Source: Aquimarina sp. ERC-38 (GTDB lineage: Bacteria; Bacteroidota; Bacteroidia; Flavobacteriales; Flavobacteriaceae). Taken from it: a DNA stretch of 64,000 bases. Under the pieces are notes generated by a model. That model saw only the letters and a list, made by a program, of their open reading frames with translations, ran no database searches and was not told the DNA's origin. This document shows, in pieces, positions 19,201 through 27,024 of the stretch. Location: NCBI RefSeq assembly GCF_026222555.1, contig NZ_CP098511.1, positions 663,501-727,500 on the forward strand. Direction: 5' to 3'. Each line of letters starts with the position of its first letter. The stretch's first letter is position 1. A program made the position numbers and the translations under genes.

Positions 19201-19413
19201 CACGAGATGGTAAATAGTTTGTCTGACTTTTTCGTAAGAAGAACAGGACGTTTGTATTTTGATATACACAGTGTGTATGATTTTAGGCAATTAGTACAAG
19301 AAGATCTTATTAAATACCTGGGCTGGGATGAACAATGTTTAAAAGACGAAAATGAATATTTAGACTTATTGCTACAAGATGCTTCTACTTATTATGAAGA
19401 AGAAGTGGTATAA
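16234..19413 (+). CDS. Fused glycerol kinase - glycerol-3-phosphate dehydrogenase (GlpK-GlpD)
   Basis: One uninterrupted 1059-residue frame. Residues 1-498 are a complete FGGY glycerol kinase: FDQGTTSTRAILF at 9-21, GITNQRETTVVWD, the ATP-site NTYGTGCF near 262, and VDGGASSNDYLMQ. Residues about 506-1059 are a complete FAD-dependent GlpD: the start-like FSILDRKRH, dinucleotide motif VIGGGVTGAG near 530, GTSNKSTKLIHGGLRYL, the dehydrogenase core and the C-terminal helical domain. The two run on through a short linker (NQEEGPV). Together they would take glycerol plus ATP to glycerol-3-phosphate and then, with quinone, to dihydroxyacetone phosphate at the inner membrane. An AGGAGG lies 8 bases before the GTT that replaces the expected GlpD start, possibly a fusion scar. 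No glycerol facilitator is linked. Confidence 0.93.
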   Translation: MNTSYIIAFDQGTTSTRAILFNEKGKICGISQKELKQYYPKPGWVEHNPLEIYQDQLEVFTEVIKTSGIRPKEIAGIGITNQRETTVVWDKHTGEPIYNAIVWLDKRTTVICEELKESGIEAYVNKNTGLIIDSYFSGTKLKWILDNVAGARKKAENGDLLFGTIDTWLIWKFTKGAKHVTDHSNASRTLLYNILNLEWDATLLQALKIPDSMLPEVQHSSSAFGSILYEQYEIPIYGVAGDQQASLFGQGGYKSGIAKNTYGTGCFTLLNTGKKPYTSKNGLLTTLCCTLPEVPVKYALEGSIFVGGASVKWLRDQLQLINKAADTEEICITTPSTDGLYVVPAFAGLGAPHWDMDAKGAIYGLSLDSGKNEIIKATVDAIAYQTRDVLDAMIEDSGKLMKELKVDGGASSNDYLMQFQADILNVTVDRPKMLEVTAFGAALLAGIKAGIWTKKNSAAIRETDRKFKPNITEHERNRKYIGWQDAVERTKSTNAKLLSNQEEGPVRFSILDRKRHIQLAQRTKYDLIVIGGGVTGAGIALDAASRGLQVCLIEKNDFASGTSNKSTKLIHGGLRYLKQMEIGLVKESGSERAMVHKLAPHLVVPEKMLLPLIEGGTYGKMMTAIGLKVYDFLANVEGDDKRKMLSAQETLAKEPLLSSAKLTGGGYYAEYRTDDARLTVELLKKAAFYGATIINYCEMTSFQYDEEGKIKGLLCLDHNNQKKFKIKARNYVSAAGPWVDLLREKDHSMTHKHLHLTKGVHIVFSREKFPLTQAIYFDVPDGRMIFAIPRGRATYVGTTDTNYNANLNRVVATHDDAIYLLDAINNMFPSLQLQLEDIESNWAGLRPLIHEDGKDPSELSRKDEIFISKTGLISIAGGKLTGYRKMAQRVIDTVLKTMNEKKREQFSKSFTQNIPLTSDPLKDSKEVETYTNEITRRLKDMGVEDPYYGWYLTTTYGKQTDYILNKVSYFLNDDIQEKLIRAEVWYGVHHEMVNSLSDFFVRRTGRLYFDIHSVYDFRQLVQEDLIKYLGWDEQCLKDENEYLDLLLQDASTYYEEEVV

Positions 19414-19449
19414 AAAGTAGTTTAAACTTTAACTAAGATAAATTTTGGT

Positions 19450-21099
19450 ATGGGCATTATTTCTTTTATTGGTTTTACTTTATTAGTGGCTGGTTATGCC
19501 TGGTGGAAAACCCGAAATACGGATGAAAAATCAGCAGACGGATATTTTTTAGGCGGAAGAAGTTTAGGTGCCATTACCATTGCCGGGTCTTTACTACTAA
19601 CTAACTTATCAGCCGAACAAATTGTTGGGTTAAACGGACAAGCCTTCTCCGAAGGAATTTTGGTAATGGCCTGGGAAACGCTTGCAGCTATCGCTATGAT
19701 TGTTACTGCACTCTTCCTCTTACCAAGTTATATGAAAGGTGGAATTACTACGATTCCGGAATATGTAGAAAAGCGTTTTGACCATCAAACCAAAGCTATC
19801 CTGACCGTATTATTTTTAAGCGGATATGTTATCGTCATTTTACCCTCTGTTTTATATTCGGGTTCACTGGCATTTAGTACCATGTTTGATATCCCGACAC
19901 TTCTGGGCATATCTCAAAAGGCGTCCATCTGGATTTGCGTTTGGACTATTGGGTTTATAGGGATGGTTTATGCTATTTTCGGGGGATTAAAAGCTGTTGC
20001 CGTTTCTGATTTGGTTAATGCCATCGGGTTATTGATTGGCGGGATGCTTATTCCTATTTTCGGACTAATGGCAATTGGTGACGGCAGTGTTATTAACGGG
20101 TTACATATTTTATGGGATTCTAATCCTGAAAAATTTGTGGCTGCAGGAGAACCAGATGCGTCCATCCCATTTGGTACGATCTTTACCGGTATGATGCTGG
20201 TACAAATGTTTTATTGGGGTACTAACCAGGCTATTTTGCAACGGGTCTTTGGAGCACAAAACTTAGAAGAAGGTCAAAAGGGAATGATCCTTGCTGCCCT
20301 GGTTAAGTTTTTAATTCCTATTATTGTGGTACTTCCCGGGGTTATCGCGTGGCATCTTTTTGATGGTCAACTAGCAAATCCGGATCAGGCTTATCCTTCT
20401 TTGGTTAAAAAAGTATTACCGGCAAGCCTGGTAGGTTTTTTTGCAGCCGTACTCTTTGGGGCGGTATTAAGTTCGTTTAATAGTTTATTAAATAGTAGTG
20501 CCACTTTATTCGGGTTTGATTTATATAAACAATATTTTAAAGAAGACGCTACAGAATTGCAAGTTGTAAAAGCAGGCAAAATTTTTGGGTTTGTACTCGG
20601 TATTTTAGGGATGTTAGTAGCCCCCTTAATTGCCAATGCGCCGGATGGCTTGTTTGCGTGGTTGCAAGAAGCAAACGGTTGTTATAGCATTCCGATTTTG
20701 ACGGTGGTCATCATTGGTTTTTTTACTAAAAAAGTACCTGCCATTGCTGCAAAAATCGGAGTGATCTCCGGTGTGGTTTTGTACTCCATCAGTCAATTTA
20801 TCATCAAACCTTATATGGTTTCTAATGCTTTACAAGAAGCAACCGTACAGGGGATTACAGATGCAAAGGCATTAAGTTTAATTGAAGCGGGAGCCTATCC
20901 CCATTTCTTACATGTGATGGCTATTTTATTTGTACTTAATATAGCCATTATGTTGCTTATTGGAAAAATGTACCCCAGAAAAACTGCTTACGTTCAGGAA
21001 ATCACTGAAGATGTTGACGTAAAACCTTGGAAACATGCTTTTACCATGGGTATAGCCATTACTATTCTGGTAGTTAGTACTTATGTGATTTTTACCTAG
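19450..21099 (+). CDS. Sodium:solute symporter (SSS/SLC5 family), SglT-like
   Basis: 549 residues with about 14 hydrophobic helices. SSS marks: residues 27-40 (KSADGYFLGGRSLG), SLLLTNLSAEQIVGLNGQAF around 45-66 with the conserved sugar-transporter NLSAEQ, and YSGSLAF, GGLKAVAVSDLVNA and FYWGTNQAILQRVFGAQ, the latter being typical of sugar symporters such as vSGLT. It would carry a sugar or sugar-polyol across the inner membrane with Na+. It is the last gene of the locus, 36 bases after the fusion protein. Given a cytoplasmic alpha-galactosidase upstream, it is the best candidate for importing the intact galactoside. No terminator is evident after it; a repeat element follows. Confidence 0.92.
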   Translation: MGIISFIGFTLLVAGYAWWKTRNTDEKSADGYFLGGRSLGAITIAGSLLLTNLSAEQIVGLNGQAFSEGILVMAWETLAAIAMIVTALFLLPSYMKGGITTIPEYVEKRFDHQTKAILTVLFLSGYVIVILPSVLYSGSLAFSTMFDIPTLLGISQKASIWICVWTIGFIGMVYAIFGGLKAVAVSDLVNAIGLLIGGMLIPIFGLMAIGDGSVINGLHILWDSNPEKFVAAGEPDASIPFGTIFTGMMLVQMFYWGTNQAILQRVFGAQNLEEGQKGMILAALVKFLIPIIVVLPGVIAWHLFDGQLANPDQAYPSLVKKVLPASLVGFFAAVLFGAVLSSFNSLLNSSATLFGFDLYKQYFKEDATELQVVKAGKIFGFVLGILGMLVAPLIANAPDGLFAWLQEANGCYSIPILTVVIIGFFTKKVPAIAAKIGVISGVVLYSISQFIIKPYMVSNALQEATVQGITDAKALSLIEAGAYPHFLHVMAILFVLNIAIMLLIGKMYPRKTAYVQEITEDVDVKPWKHAFTMGIAITILVVSTYVIFT

Positions 21100-21146
21100 T
21101 TTGTGTATTAATAATCATAGCGATATTTGACCCTTGGCGCATTTAA

Positions 21147-21390
21147 ATAATAATTATATAAAATCCGTCAGTTCGAGTGCTTCGACCAAAGGAAGAAGTG
21201 TGCTTCAACCAGTTCAGCAGAACTATCGAGTCTTTCGACTAGGCTCAAGATGATAAGGATTTTAGTCAAAAAAGCTATGTAATCCTGAGTTAAACCGAAG
21301 GACTCGATATCCTTGATCAAGTCAAGGACAGGCTATTTTTTCTTCATTTCATTACGAAAAAACACTCGAATTGACGCTTTTTTCCCTAAA
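21147..21390. repeat. Dispersed palindromic repeat, copy A (MITE-like)
   Basis: A 244-base block that recurs, with clear similarity, at 53101-53293. It has near-perfect terminal inverted repeats: CGTCAGTTCGAGTG (21166-21179) against the complement of CACTCGAATTGACG (21363-21376), 13 of 14 matching. A nested inverted pair, TATCGAGTCTTTCG and CGAAGGACTCGATA, lies inside. Copy A has about 50 bases (CCTGAGTTAAACCG to GACAGGC) that copy B lacks. It encodes nothing. Structure suggests a non-autonomous element or REP-like repeat. Confidence 0.8.
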
Positions 21391-21500
21391 TGTATCAAAT
21401 GTGGATGTTTAAAATAGTATCAGGCAAATAGTGCATGCTTTAAATTTTACCAAAAAGAAATTAAAATCCATTGCTTAGTTTTAATGGGTATTCTTACCTT

Positions 21501-21508
21501 TAATTTTG
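21501..21508 (+). promoter_or_regulatory. Probable -7 promoter element for galE
   Basis: TAATTTTG fits TAnnTTTG and lies 22 bases before the galE ATG. The -33 element is only GTTT/TTTT. It implies a very short leader. Confidence 0.45.
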
Positions 21509-21529
21509 TTTTATACAAAAGATATTAAA

Positions 21530-22543
21530 ATGAAGATAGTTGTAACCGGGGGACTCGGTTTTATAGGATCGCATACCGTGGTCGAATTACAAAACAAAGG
21601 GTTTGAGGTTGTTATTGTAGACAATTGTTCAAATTCATCTGAAAAGGTATTAGAGGGGATCACCGCCATTACCGGCACTTCACCTACCTTTGAAAAATTT
21701 GATTTACGTGAAAAGACAAAGGTTCAGGATTTTTTTAAACGTCATGCCGATATTACCGGAGTAATTCATTTTGCTGCTTCTAAAGCCGTAGGGGAAAGTG
21801 TCCAAAACCCTCTATTATATTATGAAAACAATCTAAACGTACTTATATACATTTTACAAGAATTACAAAAAAAGACAAAGGCTGGATTTATCTTTAGTTC
21901 TTCCTGTACGGTTTACGGACAGGCAGATGACTTGCCTATTACAGAAAGTGCACCAATCAAACCTGCGGAATCTCCTTATGGAAATACCAAACAGATTGGT
22001 GAGGAAATTATTAGGGATACGTGTAAAGTTGCTAAAGGACTGGATGCAATTGCGCTACGTTACTTTAATCCGATTGGGGCGCATCCCAGCGGACATATAG
22101 GGGAATTGCCAATCGGTGTTCCTCAAAACCTGGTGCCTTTTATTACGCAAACAGGTATTGGAAAAAGAGAACAACTATCGGTGTTTGGGGATGATTATCC
22201 TACTAAGGATGGTACCTGTATCCGGGATTATATCCATGTAGTGGATTTGGCCAAAGCCCACGTAATTGCCTTACAAAGGCTATTAGACGAAAAGAACGAG
22301 CAAAATTTTGAAGTTTTTAATATTGGTACCGGTACGGGTAGTACGGTATTAGAAGTTATTCAATCTTTTGAAAAAGTAGCGGGTCAGCCGTTAAATTATA
22401 AAATTGTGGATCGTCGGGAAGGCGATGTGATTGCAGCTTATGCAGATACGCAAAAGGCAAATAATGACCTGGGCTGGAAAGCTGAAAGTACTTTAGATCA
22501 TGCAATGGATTCTGCCTGGCAATGGGAGCAGAAGATTAATTGA
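21530..22543 (+). CDS. galE: UDP-glucose 4-epimerase
   Basis: 337 residues from the ATG at 21530. An upstream TTG at 21506 would overlap the promoter box and add eight unlikely residues. It interconverts UDP-galactose and UDP-glucose in the cytoplasm. Extended SDR features: GGLGFIGSH (NAD-binding, residues 6-14), FAASKAVGESVQNPLLYY, SSSCTVYG, and the catalytic YGNTKQIGEE (Tyr-xxx-Lys), with NPIGAHPSGHIGELP for the substrate site. Typical GalE length. It provides a Leloir step for galactose from the neighbouring locus and also UDP-galactose for envelope glycans. No galK or galT is linked, so it cannot be assigned to the locus with certainty. Confidence 0.93.
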   Translation: MKIVVTGGLGFIGSHTVVELQNKGFEVVIVDNCSNSSEKVLEGITAITGTSPTFEKFDLREKTKVQDFFKRHADITGVIHFAASKAVGESVQNPLLYYENNLNVLIYILQELQKKTKAGFIFSSSCTVYGQADDLPITESAPIKPAESPYGNTKQIGEEIIRDTCKVAKGLDAIALRYFNPIGAHPSGHIGELPIGVPQNLVPFITQTGIGKREQLSVFGDDYPTKDGTCIRDYIHVVDLAKAHVIALQRLLDEKNEQNFEVFNIGTGTGSTVLEVIQSFEKVAGQPLNYKIVDRREGDVIAAYADTQKANNDLGWKAESTLDHAMDSAWQWEQKIN

Positions 22544-22570
22544 TATAGCTAAATCATATTATTATTCTAC

Positions 22571-22600
22571 AAAAAAATCCTGCATATAGCAGAATTTTTT
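22571..22600. terminator. Bidirectional terminator between galE and ppiD
   Basis: AAAAAATCCTGC and GCAGAATTTTTT form a stem with one mismatch around the loop ATATA; both sides give a T-tract on the relevant strand. It lies between two convergent stops. Confidence 0.7.
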
Positions 22601-22622
22601 GATATGAAGATTGTGTTATGTA

Positions 22623-24722
22623 TTAGTAAAAGTTAGCCCTTTTATCTTCAATATCTGCTGCGTCTTTTAATGCGCTAAATACTCTTGAATTTACTGCATT
22701 CTGCCTGGTCTTGGACTCCTGGTTAGCATAGCTATTATATGAATCTAATCCTGATCCCGGAGTTTTTCCGGTTACTTCGATTACGTAAACTCCATTTTCA
22801 CCAGTGATAGGTTTGGACACTTTACCTTTCTCCAGGTTGGAAGCTACTCCTATTACATTAGGCTCCCTACCTGCTCCACTAATTGTAGGGTTTTTAAGGT
22901 TTAATTTGGATGCAGTTTTAACCGTTTGTCCGTTTTTAGAAGCGATATCTTCTAATGAACTTCCCGAAATTTTTTCCTTAAGCATTTCTGCTTTTTTCTT
23001 CTTTATCAAAATCGGTTTTACCAGGGCTTGTGCATCTTTAGCGGTTTGAGTTCCTTTAGCGGCTTTGGAAGTAACCTGTACCACTGCATACCCATCCTTA
23101 GTTTCAAAGCGTTTTACGTCGCCAACTTTGGTATCTTCTTTAAAAGCCCATTGTACTATAGAACGCTGTGCGCCCAATCCGGGAATGTTATCTGCCAGTT
23201 CTTCTAATTTATTTACCGGACGAACCGTATAATTCTGTTCTTTGGCTTTTTCTTCAAAATCTCCGTCTTTGGTAGCAATTTGAAATTTAGTAGTCTCCGT
23301 AAAGATTTGATCATTTGTTTCTTCACTGGATTCTATTTTCTGTGAAACTGTAGCTACTTTAACGGCTTTTTGAAGGTTTTTCTTATCTTCTACCTTTATG
23401 ATATGATACCCAAAGTCTGTTTCTACTACTCCCATACTTCCCACATTATTCTCTAATAAATAATCGTTAAAAGCAGGTACCATACGACCCGGTGCAAAAT
23501 ACCCCAGATCTCCACCTTTATCTTTATTTGAAGAATCCGCAGAATATTCAGCAGCGAAAGTTGCGAATTTTGATTTATCTCTTTTGACCACGGTCAATAA
23601 GCTATCGGCAAGTTGTTTTGCCTGTTCTTTAGTTCTGGTTGTATCCCCGTTAGCCGTTCGTAAACCTTTCCAGGAGATTAAAATATGCCTTGCTTTTAAG
23701 GAATCAGGAAGTTGTTTTTGAGCTACAATTTTAGAAACTTTATAAGAGTCTCCATCTTTATAAGGTCCGTACACCCCTCCTACCGATAGGCTATACAGGG
23801 TATCTGCCACTACAGTTGGTAACTCTTTTTTAAATACAAAAGTATCATTAAAAGGAGTACTTGAATTTAAGTTAATAAAGTCTGCTACCTCATCTTCCGG
23901 TAAATCTTTTAAACCTGTTGTTTTTGTATCACCATTCAGCAGATTTTGAACGGAAGCTTTAATTGCTTCTTCATCCTCCGGACTTGCTTTTTCTTCAAAA
24001 AAGACATAACGTAAATTTCGAGTAGCTTCTGTTTTGTATTGATCTTTATGCTGATCGATATAAGACTGAATCTCATTTTCTGAAACAGTAACCGTACTAT
24101 CCGCTATGCTACTATAGGGAAGTTGTACGTATTTAATGTCCACTCCGTCATTTTCCATTTTATAAGCTAGCTCTCCTTCTTTCAAGGTAGCTCCTACTCC
24201 TGCTTTTACCATGGTAAGGTAGGTATCTTCCAGCGCTTGTTTGCCCAAAGATATTTTATAATCCTGCCATGCCTGATATTGCTGAGGTGAGGTTTCCCGA
24301 ATGTTTGCTACATATTCCTGCATTTTGGCCCGGTCAAAACCACCTTCTTCATTTTGAAAAGTAGGGTTGTTAGCCAGGCTTTCTTCTAATAGGTTATTTA
24401 CCTGATTGGCTCCTACCCTGATTCCTAATTCTTCAAATTGCTCGTCGTAGACCGCTTCTTTTATTTGTTGATCCCAAACGTAATTTACTGCCTGCATATT
24501 AGACCCATTTGGTCCAAAATTTCGGGAAGCTTGCTCCACTTTTTTGGCAAAATCCGTTCTGTCAATCTCTTTGCCGTTAATTGTGGCAATGGTGTTTTGT
24601 GATTTTTGTGAAATAGCACCACCATTTCTGATTAAATCTGCTAATACAAACGAGAAAAGTGCTAATGCTATAATTACGATTAGGAATACTGATCGTTGTC
24701 TGATTTTATTTAAAACCGCCAT
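22623..24722 (-). CDS. ppiD: PpiD-type periplasmic folding chaperone / peptidylprolyl isomerase
   Basis: 699 residues, anchored by one N-terminal helix (SVFLIVIIALALFSFVLADL, residues 12-31) with the rest in the periplasm. SurA_N-like chaperone region at about 40-250. A parvulin domain at about 335-455 has ARHILISWKG, GGDLGYFAPGRMVPAF and GYHIIKVEDKK; a degenerate second parvulin-like region follows. It assists folding of outer membrane proteins as they leave the Sec translocon. It is the last gene of the coaX-lptC-corC gene string, 141 bases after the CorC-like gene, and shares a terminator region with galE. Start at ATG 24722 fits the anchor. Confidence 0.9.
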   Translation of the reverse strand: MAVLNKIRQRSVFLIVIIALALFSFVLADLIRNGGAISQKSQNTIATINGKEIDRTDFAKKVEQASRNFGPNGSNMQAVNYVWDQQIKEAVYDEQFEELGIRVGANQVNNLLEESLANNPTFQNEEGGFDRAKMQEYVANIRETSPQQYQAWQDYKISLGKQALEDTYLTMVKAGVGATLKEGELAYKMENDGVDIKYVQLPYSSIADSTVTVSENEIQSYIDQHKDQYKTEATRNLRYVFFEEKASPEDEEAIKASVQNLLNGDTKTTGLKDLPEDEVADFINLNSSTPFNDTFVFKKELPTVVADTLYSLSVGGVYGPYKDGDSYKVSKIVAQKQLPDSLKARHILISWKGLRTANGDTTRTKEQAKQLADSLLTVVKRDKSKFATFAAEYSADSSNKDKGGDLGYFAPGRMVPAFNDYLLENNVGSMGVVETDFGYHIIKVEDKKNLQKAVKVATVSQKIESSEETNDQIFTETTKFQIATKDGDFEEKAKEQNYTVRPVNKLEELADNIPGLGAQRSIVQWAFKEDTKVGDVKRFETKDGYAVVQVTSKAAKGTQTAKDAQALVKPILIKKKKAEMLKEKISGSSLEDIASKNGQTVKTASKLNLKNPTISGAGREPNVIGVASNLEKGKVSKPITGENGVYVIEVTGKTPGSGLDSYNSYANQESKTRQNAVNSRVFSALKDAADIEDKRANFY

Positions 24723-24863
24723 GGTAAGTTTCGTTTATAATAATATAGTGGGCGAAAATAGCATTTTCTTAGAAATCTACCAATTAAACTTTTTAGGTAT
24801 TTTGAAGGATTATTCGTTAACTGGGGAACTTTAACTTTTACACCTGTCGCTACCAACCGGAAC

Positions 24864-26153
24864 TTATTCTCTAGGACGGACACTTAGTTCGACGATCTCT
24901 AATTTTGAGGCACTAGTCTCAAGAATGGTTATTTCAAACTGATCAATAATAACAACTTCGCCTTTTTGAGGGATTTCCTGGGTATGATGCACAATGTACC
25001 CTCCTAAGGTTTCATAATGATCACTTTCTTGTAGGTTCAGTTTGTACTCTTCATTTAGATAATCCACTTCTAAGCGAGTTGAAAAGCAATAGGTATTTTC
25101 GTCCACTTCTTCTTCAATAAGTGCGACGGAATCGTGTTCGTCTTCAATTTCTCCAAACAATTCTTCTACAATATCTTCAACCGTTATGATACCGCTTGTA
25201 CCTCCGTATTCATCCAGTACCACTGCAACACTGCGATGCTTTTTTGTCAAGATATTCAATACGTCTTTAGCCAACATTGTTTCCGGTACAAAAATGACCG
25301 GCATCAGTATATTTTTAAGGTCTTTGGGTTTTTTAAAAAATTCAAAGGAATGTACGTAACCAATGATATCATCTATAGTTTGATCGTACACTAGTATTTT
25401 AGACAGTCCGGTTTCTATTAATAACTGGGTTACCTCTTCAATACTCTGCAGTCTATCTACTGCTTTGATCTCGGTACGGGGGATCATCACTTCGCGGGAT
25501 TTCACCTCAGAGAAGTCCAATGCGTTTTGAAAGATTTGAATTTCGGAGTCAATTTCTTCGTTTGCTTCAACGGTGCTGATCTGCTCTGTAATGTAATCGC
25601 CTAATTCTGTTTTGGTAAATGCCAATTGTACTTCGTCACCTTCGGTTTTTAAGAATTTTTTTAAAACAAAATCCGAAATCCAGATTACAAAATTAGAAAT
25701 AGGCCAGAATATGAGGTAAAATAAATAGGCAGGAATGGAAAAAATCTTCAACAGGGAGTTCGCATATATCTGAAAGAACACTTTTGGTAAAAACTCAGCG
25801 GTAAATAAAATAATTAAAGTGGATATAATGGTTTTTACCAGCAAATTAAGTTCTGTAAATAGATAATTAATCCATGCTAAGGAAGATGGTAGGTAAGACT
25901 GAAACCACTCCATCAAGAGTTCTCCCATAAAAAATCCATAAACTACCAGGGCAATATTATTACCGACTAACATAGCGGCAATAAATTTGGAAGGCTTTTT
26001 AGTAAGTAAAGTCAAAGTTTTGGCAAGCCAACCCGATTGCTTTTTTTCAATTTCAATATGAATCTTATTAGAAGAGACATACGCAATTTCCATACCCGAG
26101 AAGAATGCAGAAAGTAAAATGGATAAAATTATGACAAAAATTTCCAGGGTCAT
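24864..26153 (-). CDS. HlyC/CorC-type CNNM transporter-associated protein
   Basis: 429 residues: DUF21/CNNM membrane domain with four hydrophobic segments (about 1-200), two CBS domains (about 215-335, with VMIPRTEIKAVDR and RSVAVVLDEYGGTSGIITVEDIVEELFG), and a C-terminal CorC_HlyC domain. It resembles Mg2+/Co2+ efflux-related CNNM proteins of the inner membrane. Only two bases separate it from the small membrane protein gene upstream, so the pair is co-translated. In Flavobacteriia this gene commonly lies between lptC and ppiD, as here. Transport substrate is not shown by sequence. Confidence 0.9.
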   Translation of the reverse strand: MTLEIFVIILSILLSAFFSGMEIAYVSSNKIHIEIEKKQSGWLAKTLTLLTKKPSKFIAAMLVGNNIALVVYGFFMGELLMEWFQSYLPSSLAWINYLFTELNLLVKTIISTLIILFTAEFLPKVFFQIYANSLLKIFSIPAYLFYLIFWPISNFVIWISDFVLKKFLKTEGDEVQLAFTKTELGDYITEQISTVEANEEIDSEIQIFQNALDFSEVKSREVMIPRTEIKAVDRLQSIEEVTQLLIETGLSKILVYDQTIDDIIGYVHSFEFFKKPKDLKNILMPVIFVPETMLAKDVLNILTKKHRSVAVVLDEYGGTSGIITVEDIVEELFGEIEDEHDSVALIEEEVDENTYCFSTRLEVDYLNEEYKLNLQESDHYETLGGYIVHHTQEIPQKGEVVIIDQFEITILETSASKLEIVELSVRPRE

Positions 26154-26155
26154 TG

Positions 26156-26347
26156 CTATTCTCTTTTTTGAGCGTCTATTTTTTTACGAAAGCTACGCTT
26201 AAAGAAAAACATAAAAATAGAAATAGCAACAAAAAATAGGTATAAATAACTTCGGCTTCCTTCAGCGCCCCACTCTTTATAGGCTTCGTATCCAAAAAAA
26301 ACGGCAGCCGCAAGATAGGCAATTTCAAAAAATCGATAAATTTTCAC
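26156..26347 (-). CDS. Small conserved inner membrane protein, unknown function
   Basis: 63 residues with a GTG start, two predicted transmembrane helices (about 5-22, IAYLAAAVFFGYEAYKEW, and 33-49, YLYLFFVAISIFMFFF) and a basic tail KRSFRKKIDAQKRE. I recognise no domain. It sits two bases before the CorC-like gene and is placed between lptC and corC in the same transcript, which supports its being real. Confidence 0.75.
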   Translation of the reverse strand: MKIYRFFEIAYLAAAVFFGYEAYKEWGAEGSRSYLYLFFVAISIFMFFFKRSFRKKIDAQKRE

Positions 26348-26460
26348 GTAGTTACAGATTGGTTACCTGGTCGAATGTACTAAAAAATAGTAATTTGAAA
26401 GGAGCTTACTACAATATTAAGATTATGTTGGGTAATTTTGAGAAGGATTTGCTTTGAAGT

Positions 26461-27018
26461 TTACTCTTTTACAAACATAATTCCGTCGTTAATTCGGGAA
26501 TTTAAAACGGTAAAATTCTGATTGGCATCAAACCCGTTTCCGTTATTTATAGTTCCATCAGGCAAGGTACTTTTATAAGGTTGATCGGTAAAAACCCAGC
26601 TTAAATTCTGATCCCAGTACAATTGTTGGGCTTCCAGATGGGTGCTATCCGCAGTTTTAATATCCACGTTGCCCTGCATGTCTATTAAACCGGTTTTCTG
26701 GTATGAAATGGCATAATCCGCGGTTACCGTACTTACTTTACCATCTATATCGATCATATCGAGCGCAATGCCATCAGGAAATTCCCAGTAGGCAAATTCT
26801 TTATTAGTAAAATCAAGTATTTTATCTGCATTCAGTATGGCGGTAAGCCTACCGGAATCGGTATACTTTAACTGAACTTCAAAAGCCTCTGCAATTGCTT
26901 TGTCTTTAGTTACACCTACTCCATTATTAGTCGTACTATTAGATTTAGTACAAGAAAAAAACATCGCCATTACCAAAGTAATGACGATGCACATAGTGTA
27001 TGTTTTTTTTAACCTCAT
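26461..27018 (-). CDS. lptC: LptC-like LPS export lipoprotein
   Basis: 185 residues. Lipoprotein-like signal ITLVMAMFFSCTKSN (Cys at residue 23) and a beta-jellyroll with LptC features: VQLKYTDSGRLTAILNADKILDF, FPDGIALDMIDIDGKVSTVTAD, QGNVDIKTADSTHLEAQQLYWD. LptC links the inner membrane LptBFG extractor to the LptA bridge and passes LPS to the outer membrane. Bacteroidota LptC is often lipidated, unlike the enterobacterial membrane-anchored form. Six bases separate it from the TPR gene upstream. Confidence 0.88.
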   Translation of the reverse strand: MRLKKTYTMCIVITLVMAMFFSCTKSNSTTNNGVGVTKDKAIAEAFEVQLKYTDSGRLTAILNADKILDFTNKEFAYWEFPDGIALDMIDIDGKVSTVTADYAISYQKTGLIDMQGNVDIKTADSTHLEAQQLYWDQNLSWVFTDQPYKSTLPDGTINNGNGFDANQNFTVLNSRINDGIMFVKE

Positions 27019-27024
27019 TTATGG

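Larger units (their letters stand above)
21100..21529. other. Intergenic region with repeat element and galE promoter
   Basis: Holds the dispersed repeat copy at 21147-21390 and, near its right end, the galE promoter box. No gene is seen. Confidence 0.7.

Noticed and set aside
16234..19413. Fusion being a frame error between separate glpK and glpD
   Set aside because: The frame is continuous, both domains are complete, and no start codon is present at the GlpD-like N-terminus; a sequencing error would have to remove a stop while leaving a natural linker.
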